Positions 46,665 through 59,570 are shown, counted from the first letter of the stretch. The stretch is 64,000 nucleotides of DNA from Lamellibrachia satsuma (GCA_033239005.1 BSQZ01000040.1:710099-774098); one strand, 5' to 3'. Notes: generated by a model not told the origin, from the sequence alone. Program-made: numbers and translations.

Positions 46665-47372
46665 GACACTCTTGAATGTATTGTCTCCTGGCACAACGTA
46701 GGGTTAAGAACCTCCTCTTGAATGTATTGTCTCCTAGCACAACGTAGGGTTAGGAACCTCCTCTTGAATGTATTGTCTCCTGGCACAACGTAGGGTTAGG
46801 AACCTCCTCTTGAATGTATTGTCTCCTAGCACAACGTAGGGTTAGGAACCTCCTCTTGAATGTATTGTCTCCTGGCACAACGTAGGGTTAGGAACCTCCT
46901 CTTGAATGTATTGTCTCCTGGCACAACGTAGGGTTAGGAACCTCCTCTTGAATGTATTGTCTCCTGGCACAACGTAGGGTTAGTAACCTCCTCTTGAATG
47001 TATTGTCTCCTGGCACAACGTAGGGTTAGGAACCTCCTCTTGAATGTATTGTCTCCTGGCACAATGTAGGGTTACGGACCTCCTCTTGAATGTATTGTCT
47101 CCTGACACAACGTAGGGTTAGGAACCTCCTCTTGAATGTATTGTCTCCTGACACGACGTAGGGTTAGGAAACTCCTCTTGAATGTATTCTGTCCTGACAC
47201 AACGTAGTGTTAGGAACCTCCTCTTTAATGTATTGTCTCCTGGCACAACGTAGGGCTAGGAACCTCCTCTTGAATGTATTGTCTCCTGACACAACGTAGG
47301 GTTAGGAACCTCCTCTTGAATATATTGTCTCCTGGCACAACGTAGGGTTAGTAACCTCCTCTTGAATATGTT
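46665..47372. repeat. 46-bp minisatellite (about 15 copies) just upstream of a TRPM exon
   Basis: The unit runs cctcctcttgaatgtattgt, then ctcctggcacaacgtaggg, then ttaggaa. Unit starts were counted at 46711, 46757 and 46803 (period 46). Copies are well conserved with point variants (ctcctAgcac, taaGaacc). The last copy ends 42 bp before the exon at 47414. Confidence 0.95.
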
Positions 47373-47413
47373 GATGATAATCAGTCCTAACCTTGTCTTT
47401 ATGTTTTCATCAG

Positions 47414-47568
47414 CAATTCCATCACCCGAATCCATCACGACAAGAAGAAATCGTGGCACTTCTACTTCCGAGGTCTTGTATGGGAATATGAAACATGCAA
47501 CGACTTGCCGCCGCCACTTTCAATATTGGCGTACATCTTCCAGTTGTGTGGATGGCTGAAACATAAAT
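47414..47568 (+). CDS. TRPM: TRPM channel exon: TRP box and post-S6 helix
   Basis: Acceptor gttttcatcag, donor GTAAGT at 47569. One base completes the Thr codon left by 20458, and one base of a codon remains at the end. The join reads LLIATFT-NSITRIHHDKKK, then SWHFYFRGLVWEYETC, then NDLPPPLSILAYIFQLCGWL and KHK. In TRPM channels S6 is followed by FNxTFxxVxxxxDxxWKFQRxxLIxEYxxRPxxPPPxIL. The conserved W, the LxxEY pattern and the PPPL run are all present. The TRP helix couples ligand/PIP2 sensing to the gate (family knowledge). The intron before it is about 27 kb. Confidence 0.88.
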
Positions 47569-49022
47569 GTAAGTGGAATATTATTTTTTTAAGAACAGAC
47601 GATGCGTCGTTTGAATGATACGTACTATGGTTTGGTCACGGAATGCCATTTCAATAATAGATTCATTATTAAATTCAATTATGAGTTAAATATGTGTAGT
47701 TGGGTAGCACAGGCCATGATTTTGTTGATGTGGACACTGCGCCGTGACAGGTTGCCCTGCATTTGTTGAAACTTCAGAACCTCCTGAACAAGATTCCAGA
47801 GGGTAACTTTAAAAATTAAGGTAGCTGGGTCGACTATTGTATGCTTGTTTTGAATTGATTAGTTTCAGTAGATGTTTTAAGATAACTTAACCATTTCTTC
47901 ACAGATTATAGTTGAAATACTACATAATATACCAGACTAAAACAAAGTTATATCGTTTTGAGAAAATCCCCAATAAATAAATGACAAACATATAAGTATG
48001 ACAGTGTAACTGATAACTTTACGGCAGATTTTGGTTAACATTAACCAATTATGTCTGCTATACCACCGTGAATGAATTACGCAAAAGTTGAATGACAGCC
48101 TAAAGTGGCAGTGTATTTTTGACACAAACCCTTCGCCAATCGTAATTTACTCCAATAGTATGTTGCGTGCGCGTAAGACGCGTTTACGTGCGAAATTGCA
48201 ACGTCGTACGTGTTGTAGTTTTTCTCATACAATATTTGAAACACCATTTCCTGGTTATTCATGAAAACACAATCTCAACAAATGCTTGTTTTTGCATTGA
48301 AATTTACGGTTTTTCACTATCGTTTTATGTATTGTTGACAACATATAATGGCCATTTGTAATATAGACATGTCTTCTTGATTTGCCGTCACAGTAGTCCT
48401 TGAATATGTATTTGTAACGTGTTGTCGTCTACCGGATCAGGTTACGCCACCCATCTAACAAACACGTGGCAGGGTGTATTTACGATCATTTTGATTGGCC
48501 CATTATTCGGCGGGGTCACCAGGTCACATATGCGTTGGCATTTCCGTTAGTGTCAAAGTCACGATAAACTACATGAACGCTGATATTTGCTGGTTTATGT
48601 ACGTGATTTAGTTAGGTTGACATAACACTGATGGGAACTAGCATTACAGTAACCAGACGATGCGTTCCGCTTGCACGACGAACGAATATAGCTGGTTTGA
48701 ACATCGTTGCGCACGTGGACTTTACTATGAAAAAATTGCCGCTTTTCGGAGAACTCAAGGGGATTTCTAAAAGTACTGCATTTTTAAAGGATGGATTGGC
48801 GAAATATGACTTTAGTGCCCGGTGATTTTTTGTGGTGTCGACGTTTAGCTAAGTATATCCTAGCATGTTATGAAGAAAACAATGAACAAATCAACTGACA
48901 CGCTAACCGCCCCAGCTACCTTAAGTGTTGTGAAAATGTGAGATGTGTTTTCTATACGGAATTGATATCATGTTAACACCCCGTGTCAGAATGGTGACAT
49001 ATAATGTCTCAATATTTTGCAG
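47569..49022. other. TRPM intron, little recognised
   Basis: Only a partial EGF-like echo at 48971-48996 (tgttaacaccccgtgtcaga) stands out. Confidence 0.45.
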
Positions 49023-49118
49023 ACATCGACAAGTGTGCCAACCCCCCAAGTCAGAATGGTGGTACTTACACTGATGCAGACTGTGGTGATGGTTACGAAG
49101 GTGACAACTGTGGAACAG
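49023..49118 (+). pseudogene. Decayed EGF-like exon, phase 1-1, inside the TRPM intron
   Basis: Flanked by attttgcag and GTATAT. The 96-nt open exon reads DIDKCANPPSQNGGTYTDAD and CGDGYEGDNCGT. This is a calcium-binding EGF pattern (DIDxCANxPCQNGGTC ... GYxGxNC) in which two Cys have become Ser and Tyr and about eight residues of the middle are lost. Both ends are phase 1, the usual arrangement of shuffled extracellular EGF exons. The TRPM intron here is also phase 1, so inclusion would keep the frame. But a disulfide domain in a cytosolic tail is implausible, and I treat it as a relic. A partial copy is at 49658-49690 and an echo at 48971. Confidence 0.6.
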
Positions 49119-49901
49119 GTATATCTATGTAGTAGATAGTATTACTGTGCAACACAACATTTCATTACATACATGTCATGCTACGTTTCAAATATGCGAA
49201 ATCATTGCGCATACGTACGGCGTAAAAGTTTTGATTTGCAAGATTTTATTGAATCAATTAAAATTGAAAAATATGTTGCAAGATAAAATTCGACGAGAGC
49301 ATGCAGTTTTCAAAAGTGAATCCCCATTTTGATTGAGCAAATATTACTTGCAACTCATGAATCAACTATTGAAGAAGAAAGAAATATGATATGAAGTACG
49401 CAGAGTTACAAACTTAATGGTTTCGAGAATACAATTTGGTTACAATCGAATAATGAAAAGGAAGAACGGTTGTTTATGACGTGGACGTGAAAAGAACTCG
49501 TCAGATGTTTGTTCATAGAATGTTAAGGTGTGTCCATGAATGAAAGAAACATGGAAAATGTGTAAGAAGAATAATGGTATCGTGTATATAGGACATGTGG
49601 TATATTGTGAAACAACTTATTTCTGTAGTGATACAAGTATTGCTTGACTATTTTATTGACATCGACGATTGTGCCAACTCCCCATGTCAGAAAAAATATC
49701 ATATTCAGTATCAAAATATTTAGAATCATAAAACTTAAAATATGCCACGTAATTATTTAATATGACCATTAGATATTATATCAACAAAACTACATGAAAT
49801 ATCTAGCAACATTCTAGTATCGGTGTTAATATACATGTATATGTTGTGTGTATTTTCAATATTGTCGTAAATAGTACACGTATGCCCTAAATCTTGTTCA
49901 A

Positions 49902-49966
<65 letters not shown>

Positions 49967-50039
49967 CGTGTGTGTGTGCTTGCATGCGTGCGTTGCCCAA
50001 TGGCGAATAAATGCCTTACGATGAATGCAAAAATATAGG

Positions 50040-50105
<66 letters not shown>

Positions 50106-51060
50106 CGTAATAGTGATACGTTTCGTGTGCCCGTGGGCTAATAAGGTACATGTTTTACAATATATAACACAACACCACTATACGACTAATATATGACGGA
50201 ATATCTAAGCACCTTATTTATTCATACCAGATTGCATCAAACAATCAAACTATGCAGATTAAATAAACGATCATCCTCTATTTTACACAATAATATTATT
50301 AATAACAGATAGGCACACAGAGACATACAGAAAAAACAAATGTTTTATTTGTGTAAATTTCGATTTAAATGATTTTACTAGAATAATCATATATAGTGTT
50401 CATTATAAACAAAGTAACCATTGCCATGCCGGCAATATTGGCAGAATGAAGATCATGCGCGTATATATCTAAGACGTTCATAATGATACATAACGGAACA
50501 ATTTACACGGCCAAATAAGAACATATATTAACGCTGTGTAGCACACTGGAGTCAATGGTCGAGTAGCTGTTGTTGGAGCCACACAATGTATAAACATTAT
50601 TCAACTCAAGTGTATTTCGTACACTTGATGTATAGAGAAAGTGCGGTTGGACACAAAGCCTGATCAAGGGGCATAACGCACACTGCATGTCTACACGGCT
50701 CGACAATAAAACAGTTCTTCACATTCGATTAGAATACCGTTGCAGCAAACGACATATACGCAATAGTTGGTATGCCAAAAAAGGCCGAGTAGTTTATAGT
50801 AATGACACTTGTTGACTTTCAGGTAAGGGGTTGATTAATTAGTAGTTCCAGTCACGGTTCTTAAGATGATTATAATAACAACTATGACTAGGATATGCCG
50901 CCATAAACCAATATACCATCACATTAATAAATAATATCTCAATGAGAGTAATGAATATATAAGGCCCAGGAGTGGGCGTATCCCCCATATTGAGGATATC
51001 CACTAAAATGGCTATAACTGTTATGATATTGAAAGTAATGAACTACATGATGCATCACTT
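49119..51060. other. TRPM intron with partial EGF copy, (TG)n and (TA)n tracts
   Basis: A truncated DIDDCANSPCQ start lies at 49658-49690. A (TG)n tract runs 49902-49979 and a (TA)n tract 50041-50103. Nothing else is recognised. Confidence 0.6.
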
Positions 51061-51099
51061 ATATAATATACATAGCCAAATGATTTTCAAAGGAACTGA

Positions 51100-51612
51100 T
51101 TTCCCTTCCTCCCTCCCCTTCCTCCCCTTGTTTTTCCCTGTCTCGCTCTCTCCCTCCCTCCCTCCCTCCCTCCCTCCCGCTACTCTCTCCCTGTTTCGTG
51201 CTATCTCTCCATGTCCTCCCTTCCTGTGTTTCTCTATGTCTCTCCATGTCTCACTCAGTCTCTCACTTCCTCTCCCTATATCTCCCTTTCTCTCTATGTC
51301 TCCCCTATATTTCCATGTCTTTCCCTATCTCTCCATATCTCTCCCTTTCTCTCAATGTCTCTCCCCATCTCTCCCTGTCTCTGTGTCTCTCCCTGTCACT
51401 CCCTATTCTCTCCCTATCTCCCCGTGTCTCTGTGTTTCTCTCCATGTCTCTTCCTATATTTTCTTTATGTCCCTATGTCTCTCCCTGTCTCTCCCTTTCT
51501 CTCCATGGCTCTCCCTTTCTCTCTATGTCTCTCCCTATATATCCATGTCTCTCCATATCTCTTCCTGTTCCTGTCTCTCCACATCTCTCCATGCCCATCC
51601 CTGCCTCTCTAA
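51100..51612. repeat. Polypyrimidine (C/T) tract, about 510 bp
   Basis: Almost pure CT-rich, made of (ccct)n then ctctccctatct/ctctccatgt units. Open frames of Ser/Leu/Pro repeats on it are artefacts. Confidence 0.95.
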
Positions 51613-51680
51613 TTAAGTTTGTATAGACGGCCACCTTTTCTTGAATAGCTGCTGTTGCTTGCTCTGCGATAAATAAATAA

Positions 51681-51683
<3 letters not shown>

Positions 51684-51762
<79 letters not shown>
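51684..51762. repeat. (TA)n microsatellite
   Basis: Preceded by aaataaataaataaa; perfect TA run. Confidence 0.97.
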
Positions 51763-52947
<1,185 letters not shown>

Positions 52948-54480
52948 CTTCGTCAGTAGCCTTCAGATGCCTGCCAACTTTTGCCATCTCTAACTGTGGT
53001 AATGGTTATTGATAGGTGCCGAAATTCACGCTCTTTTAGTGGCCCATATGTTTATACAAGTGCTCTCGCTGTGCTTCAGGCACTTCAAGCGCTGCGTAAA
53101 TAGTTGAAATTCTGTGTCTCTGCTTTGAGGCAGTCAGTAGTTCTGGTTTTTCCACATTCGCATCCTCGCACATCTTTCGTGTGGTGTTCCAACCTAATAC
53201 GTGAAATTGGGACTGCTCAATGTTTGGAAACACGTATGGGTTGCTTTCCAGGGTCCCAACATCCTTTCGTACCGGGGGATCCGTTAGTATTGCAACTCCT
53301 GCAACACAATGTCTTGGTATCAGGACTGGAACCATATTATTTCCTTTGCCTGTCTGGTAGGCAATCGTCATAGACTTGAAGAGTTCCATTTCAAATTCTT
53401 CCATTTGCTCGATTCGGCTCTCGTAAATCCACCTTCCTCCGACGGCATCCGACCAGTTCTTCATCTTGAGTCGGCTGGGCTCTCCACCCGTACGAACATT
53501 GAAAAACATTAGCATCTCGCAGTTCGATATTGCTCTCCCGATTGAGCACCCGGTACTGATCTGACAACGCTTTGATTCTCCGGTCAGTGTGTACTTTTAT
53601 ATCTCGAACTTGCTTCTCATATGCCCTTTGTTCTGGCATCCTTAATCGTTCTTGCCGACTTTTGTTGATCGCGTACACGGCGTCTGCAAATATATTATCT
53701 CGGTTCAGGTCGAGATAGTGGATGAATTTCTGTACATCTGCTGCCTTGTTGTCATCACTTGAACTCAGATGGCTTGCCATAACAATGGTGGCTGATTTTT
53801 TCAGAAGGTAATAGAGACCGTTCTTTTCCCCATGTTTTAAAGTACTCGTGCCACCTGCGGTCGTCATTTTCTCTATGGCTGCTTCAAGAACACCGAAGTT
53901 CGTCCTGATAAACATATCTTCAGCTGATACGTTTGTCGCAGTGTTTTCTTCCAAGAATGCAATCAATAGCTTGCTCAGCAACCTCATTTCCGTCATGGTA
54001 GACTTTTGATCTCCATCAGCTTATCGACCTTCCCTCGATTTCGCTGAAATCGCCTCCTGCCAATCAGTACAATTGTAGGATAAGAGCGGCACACTTTCCC
54101 AATATTATCGTTGTGGAATGTTGACAAGTTTTCTGTGGTAAATTCATCCTCAATGGTTTTCATGGACTTGAAGGCATCCATATGTACCGAAGATAGGGCG
54201 TCATCAGAAGTGTTAGGTCTGCAGATCTCTTTATGTTTGTGGAACTTTCTCTTTGGTATGCAGGTACAGACTGTGGAACATATTTTCTGTTTTCTGTTTT
54301 CTGAGTTCTGCTGCAAATGTGTGTATTCGCTCTACTGACGTTGTGGAAGGTTTCAATGCTTCTGTGACTTGTGGCTCAGCTTTGTGCACTGTATACATGT
54401 GTCGCGATAGACGTGACTGCCACACTTTGCAAAAGGGCCATTGGCATTAAGGTTTCACATATTTCACATCTGCAAACAAA
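52948..54480 (-). pseudogene. Crypton-like tyrosine recombinase-type gene with zinc fingers, inactivated
   Basis: Minus strand. Near 54480 an acceptor-like tttgcag precedes CEICETL, and later CGSRLSRHMYTVHK gives a damaged C2H2 finger. KRKFHKHKEICRPN follows. A helical region (RLLSKLLIAFLEENTA ... GLYYLLKKSATIVMA) leads to a catalytic-like domain with RTGGEPSRLKMKNW (Arg I region), ASKQRHRISTIYAALEVPEA, and KHMGH followed by TYQ. This R...RHRxST...HMGHS...Y arrangement fits the tyrosine-recombinase fold of Crypton-derived proteins. TAA codons at 53036-53038 (Ser position after HMGH) and 53006-53008 flank the Tyr codon (53012-53014). Frame shifts occur near 53500, 53995 and 54300. It is not functional. 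Confidence 0.6.
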
Positions 54481-54699
54481 TTACATAGAAGTTGAATCTT
54501 AACAAGTATGTTTGTTACAATAATTGTCAAAAGGATGCAGCGCAGTAAGTAAAGACATGTTATCGGTTTCTTCTGAAAATGATTATTACTATTTCTCTTC
54601 GTAGTGTCATGTTAAAAATAACTTACGTGGATCCTTATTTATAATTATCAAAACAGATGACAATTAGTAAGACAGAACTCTAATTGTGACACATCATGA

Positions 54700-54810
54700 C
54701 TACATGCCTTTCTTCTTTGAATGTGTCTGCATGTGCACAGTGTATCCGCCTTTCTTTTTGAATGTCCTTCCACAGATGCTGCATTCGAAAGCTGAACATA
54801 ACATCTCCAA
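54700..54810 (-). pseudogene. C2H2 zinc-finger exon fragment, probably of the Crypton-like gene
   Basis: FECSICGRTFKKKGGYTVHM then QTHSKKK gives C-x2-C-x12-H-x3-H, a canonical C2H2 finger. It lies about 220 bp upstream (in gene direction) of the next finger, with a possible intron between. Sequence above 54810 in the same frame is not recognisable. Confidence 0.6.
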
Positions 54811-55832
54811 TTTAGAAACGTTTATTGCGACATCAAGTTTCGTAGAAAATATAATTTTATGTTCATGACACAAACGTTTTGGTGAGCGTCGTCTCGACTG
54901 GCGGCTGATGGTGTTCGCCCTAAGGAAGTTGTTTCGCATTGAACGGGTCATTGAAATTACACAAATAACGTATGCTTTATGCTTTAATGATTCTGTCCCA
55001 GCCATTATTTTGATGGGAATTATTTTCATTGCGACAAATTTTTTTAAAAGAAACTGTTGATTTACTTACCTATGGCTTGCTGATTTACTCTTATCGGAGT
55101 CGTAATGATTCTGTCCCGTAATAACTAAATAAATGTAAAGTCAATAAAACACACCACCTTCTAGTTACATTCCGTCTATGTCGAGACCTACTTTGATACG
55201 TCATACATAATTTTGCCGAATTATTTTTCTTCTAAAACATTAATCAACTATGCATAGGCCATACCCACAATAATGTTGACTGTTTAAAAGGTATCAGTAT
55301 CATTTATATCTGATAAAGCGTACATGCAAAGTAGTTTAGGGGCTATACATAAAGTACATTATGCTATATTTGAAAAAAAATGTATACCCCCTCTACCCCT
55401 TGTAACATTTCGTAGCGCTGGCCTGTACACCCCGGAAACCACGTACGTTCTATTTTGCGTACATCTACTTAAACATTTGTATTGACGCATTTCTCAAAGG
55501 GTAATATTGAAATATACCCAAAAAGGACACAAACAATTAGTCCTAGCAGTCTGATATTGGTAGCTACACGAGCATATTTGTAATCGTTACGAAACTATCA
55601 CCAAGACACCCACCACCCCATGTGACGCTCCGTACCTCTTGCCCAGACTCTTCCACCCCGAGCGTGATTTCTTCGGGAGGTTTGTGTTTTGACCGGGAGA
55701 TAGTAATTTATGATCAGGAGATCGTGAGGACTCCCACAAATGCGTTAGAAGTTACACCTGTGCATATTCAGCAACATCACCTTCAAGTAGTTGCCAGCGA
55801 TGTCGAACAGAGAATACGTGGTTATGAAAATT
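54811..55832. other. Intron DNA, nothing recognised
   Basis: No coding exon or ordered repeat seen. Confidence 0.4.
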
Positions 55833-56128
55833 AATTTGGAGGTTAAACGAGAACTTACCTGGAAGTTTGAAGTTTAACCGGAATTCTGTTCAGTCACAAC
55901 CGGAATCAGGGCTTACATGAGATGTGCGTGCGCAGCTCCAGTAGCCAGCCTTGAAATGCCAATGAGTGAACCACAAAGCCTATTCTAAGGGTGGGTAGTA
56001 TGCTGTAATATCTCACTGTAAAGGCTTTCTATATGGGCGGGCATATAAGCCCTGATTCCGGTTGTGACTGAACAGAATTCCGGTCAAACTTCAAACTTCC
56101 AGGTAAGTTCTCGTTTAACCTCCAAATT
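55833..56128. repeat. 81-bp near-perfect inverted repeat (hairpin) related to DIRS termini
   Basis: The left arm 55833-55913 (aatttggaggttaaacgaga ... aaccggaatcagggct) is the reverse complement of 56048-56128 with about one mismatch; the loop is 134 bp. The arm contains gttcagtcacaaccggaatc, related to cagtcacctaccggaagcag of the adjacent DIRS-like element's inverted terminus. The loop also carries the atgtgcgtgcgcagctccag word found at the far right terminus. Confidence 0.88.
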
Positions 56129-56378
56129 CTATTCAGTCACCTACCGGAAGCAGGGCCTCCATGAGATTTTAAAGTTGTGGTTGCACTCAATTGCCAGTAA
56201 CCATAATTTTTCAACAACAAAATAACCCTGCGTGAATCTAAAAAATGTCCACTATTTATTCTCCTTCAATGCTACAAGAAGAAATGCAGTACATAATGTG
56301 TCATATGGTTACAATCATGTTTATAATAAAGATTCTGCAAACCTAGCGCTAGAACATTCAATGTCAGACAAAGGCTTA

Positions 56379-56984
56379 TTATAAAACCGTGCTAATGTTG
56401 TCGCATTTGACCAACCTGCCACATTGAGATTCTGCTAGTGGTTGTTTTCTGAACATATTCAACACAACGTTCACGTCCCAGATACAGTTATATCTTGGCA
56501 ACGATGGCCTGTCCCGTGCTACAACTTTCATAAATCTCACAACTAGTGCATCTGTGCCAACCGGTTTATCTACCGTGATACCAAGAAAAGAGGATAAAGC
56601 ACTTCTTGCTGTATTAATGGCACTATACGTTAAACCAGTATTAACCAAATCTGTCAAAAAACCCAAAATGTGTGCAATATCTGCAGTGAAAATATTCAAA
56701 TTATGCATGGTACAAAACTGTATCCATTTATGTACATATGTGAGATATTGCTTCTTAGTGGAATCCCGCCAGGACTTAAGAATAATGTCGATGGACTGTG
56801 GCGAAAAACCTTTATCGTTCAGTGCACTCCGGATAAGAAACATGCCATCAACTGCAGCTTCTTGCCCAGTGGATGTTGTCCCTGCTGGAAGGGTAAGCCT
56901 ACCAGATCTGGATGCCAGTTGAGTGTCAATGGCTCTGTTATCAACAGTCTCCGCAGCAGCGGGAACCACGCTTGTGTTTGCCAA
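56379..56984 (-). pseudogene. DIRS tyrosine recombinase, truncated before the active site
   Basis: 201 codons. KSWRDSTKKQYLTYVHKWIQ, then HILGFLTDLVNTGLTYSAIN, then TARSALSSFLGI form the SAM-like core-binding domain. PSLPRYNCIWDVNVVLNMF marks the start of the catalytic domain. The frame then diverges (RKQPLAESQCGRL) and stops, so the R-H-x-x-R-H-Y residues are absent. A deletion between 56430 and the terminus is inferred. It cannot recombine. Confidence 0.85.
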
Positions 56985-58474
56985 TTTGGCAGCACCAGAA
57001 TACCCTTGGCTCTGTCGTACTCTATTTTCCTGAGTACCTGCCCCAAAATGCTAAATGGTGGAAAAGCATAAAACATAAAGTTAGACCAATCTAGAGTGAA
57101 TGCATCAGTATATTTTGCTTCTGGGTCAGGTGCCCATGCAACGTGCGGTTTAAGTTGATAATTCAATCTAGATGCAAAAAGATCAATTTCTGGTACAACA
57201 AATGTGGAAACAATCTCCTGGAAAACATTGGTATTCAATTTCCATTCAGTTTTATCATCGAACACTCGTGAATTTGCATCTGCGGAAACATTTAAATGCC
57301 CTGGCAAATGTGCTGCGGTTATCCACAAATTACGCTGTCTGCAAAATTCCCAGATATCCTGTGCAAATGTATTACATTGTTCAGAATGCGATCCACCCAT
57401 ATGGTTTATATAAGCCACTGCTGTGGTGTTGTCCAGATAGATTTTAACATGCACATTGTAAATACCAGAACAAAATGTCTGAAGTCCCAACATCCCTGCT
57501 TTAAGCTCTAGCTTATTAATGTGTGCTTTTTTCTCCTCCAAAGTCCAACGCCCTCCTGTACTTTGTGGGTCTCCCTCAAGGATGGACTCAAACACTGCCC
57601 CCCAACCTTCTGTAGAGGCATCAGTTGTCAATGTAAACAGCATCTTTCCATGCTCAATATGACGAAGCTCGGAATTAACATTGCTGATCCACCATTGAAT
57701 TTCTGCTTTAGCCCTCTCGGACAAGAAAAAATGTTTCTCATAATCTCCTGCAACTCGTTTTAACGCTAAAACCTTTTCTAATTCTAATTGCCTATAGTGC
57801 AAATGTCCAAACTCGACCCCTGTGAATGAAGAAACCAATATGCCAATGAGCTCAGCTACTGCTCTGATCGAAGGTGCCTTACAGTTAATCACCTCTCTAC
57901 ATTTGGCGAGAAGAATGATCTTCTTCTTACTCGTAAGTGACACTGTCATATCCGTGGAATTTAAAATGAAACCCAAATGTTCTATTTGTTTACTGGGTAT
58001 CAAATTTGATTTTTCAAAGTTAAAAAAAAATCCTAATGACGTGAATAAATCATGTGTGACCCTAATACTGTTTAATCAATTTATATATGTATCTGACATA
58101 ATAAAAGAATCATCAATATATCCACATGCTATATGTCCTAATTGCCTCAAGTGTGCATACACCGGTTTAAGAATTTTTGTGAAAATCCTAGGTGCAGACG
58201 AAAGCCCATTAGGCAGAACCTTGAATTGAAACAACTCATCTTGCCAAACAAACCTCAAAAAATATCTGTATTCTTCCGCAATTGGAACAGAATAATATAC
58301 ATTCGATAAATCAATCGAGGCCATAAAACATCCCCTACGCATAAGATTGATAACTGTGTCAATCGTATCCATTTTGAAGTGGTGATACTGAATAAATGGA
58401 TTGAGTTTGACCAAATTTAGAATGAGTCTGGAGGAACCATTTTTGCATATGTCTGCTAAAGACATTGGACACAA
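56819..58474 (-). pseudogene. DIRS reverse transcriptase-RNase H, one in-frame TGA
   Basis: 58474-58076 reads SRLILNLVKLNPFIQYHHFK, then GCFMASIDLSNVYYSVPIAE, then LPNGLSSAPRIFTKILKPV and GYIDDSFIM. A TGA at 58078-58076 follows. The same frame continues LFTSLGFFFNFEKS, EHLGFILNSTDMTVSL, then the RNase H block LTTDASTEGWGAVFESI, KLELKAGMLGLQTF, KIYLDNTTAVAYINHMGG and LPGHLNVSADANSR. A C-terminal DIRS extension has NFMFYAFPPFSILGQVL and VLPNWQTQAWFPLLRRL. The catalytic DD of YIDD is present. Only the one stop interrupts this stretch, but the upstream join to Gag is frameshifted near 58470. Confidence 0.88.
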
Positions 58475-59570
58475 ATTCCTGTGCTGAAGGAACAGCCTTC
58501 TCTATGATCCCTAATTGTAAAAAATCCTTAATCTGTGTATCAATAATCGCAAATTCAGATTCTGAAAATTTTAGAGGGCTTTGTCTGCAAGTTTGGCTAG
58601 GCAAATTGTCAAAATCTAAACAAACACCAGTGACCGCTTGTAATATAAATATATCTGATGTAAGTTTCAGCCACTGTTTGTAATGCAATCCAGTGGCACC
58701 AGCCTGGAAACCGTGATCAACATACAACTTAAAGAGACATTTTTCATTACTCATATTAGTATTGAATGCCTGAGGTACAGTTACCTTAACTGCATTGTTT
58801 TGCTGGTTTGTCCGGGACTTAAACATCCCTTTGAAGGCCGGACCGCGCTGCTGTGCGCGAAACTTGACGTGTTCGCTGCCCCCGCTGTGGGTATGATTTT
58901 CGGCCACCATGACTTGCACAATTGCCTGTTGAGCACGCTGTGCTTTCAAGTCACGTGACTTCGTGGCAGCCGAGAGTTTCTCCCAAATCTCGGGATTTAC
59001 TCTAGTCTGCGTCAACCCGCCGCTGTTCCCCGGGCGTACATACGCTTGAAGTTTTTCTTTTAACTTATCGTCTGGCAGCCGCTTCTTCAAAAAATGTTTC
59101 ACAATGTTTACCAATTGCCCGTCAATGTCTGTCGCCACCCTCTCATCCGGCACGTAGAACTGTTCAAGTCCTGATAACGTATCTATCGGCATGGCACTGT
59201 CTATCTGCGACGAACTTTCATTTGTTAATGGCTGTTCGTCGTCGATCTCTTCTTCTGCCAGCTTGTCGAAAAACCATGCCATCTGGTTTGACAACGTCTG
59301 TACGGACAGTTGCAAACTCCGCACCTCATCGTTCGTTGTCGATGTAGACGCCGTTGGTTCGGTTGGGTGTGCAACCTCCGACTCTGTCTCTGAAACCCCA
59401 GTGGGGCCAGCCAACAGTACTGTCGATTTAACCCCTGTGGGGCCAGCCAATAGGGCTGTAGATGTAACCCCTGTGGGGTGTGCCATCAAAGAGGATTGGT
59501 CAACACCGTAGTCCATAGCAAGGCCATCCAAGATGGCAGCTCCTGCCGACTTTCTCTTCGCTTTGGGCAT
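58359..59570 (-). pseudogene. DIRS Gag-like ORF and start of RT, frameshifted
   Basis: 403 codons with ATG (MPKAKRKSAGAAILDG). A 15-residue AGPTGV-type repeat (HPTGVTSTALLAGPTGVKST, three to four copies) lies at residues 30-60. A coiled segment SLQLSVQTLSNQMAWFFDKL follows. Residues 200-260 are basic (SRDLKAQRAQQAI). Near the end the RT N-terminal region starts, with KQWLKLTSDIFILQAVTGVC and EFVSNVFSRHMQKW, but leaves frame at about 58470. In intact relatives this point reads into the RT. The repeated AGPTGV motif is unusual. Confidence 0.75.

Noticed and set aside
46665..47372. 46-bp regular repeat as a possible CRISPR array or coding repeat
   Set aside because: No unique spacers; 46 is not divisible by three, so no repeated protein.
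49023..49118. EGF exon as a genuine domain of the TRPM protein
   Set aside because: The site is cytosolic, two of its cysteines are lost and nearby partial copies suggest decay. Kept only as a relic.
51059..51626. Ser/Leu/Pro- or Arg/Glu-rich proteins over the C/T tract
   Set aside because: Low-complexity artefact of a polypyrimidine sequence.
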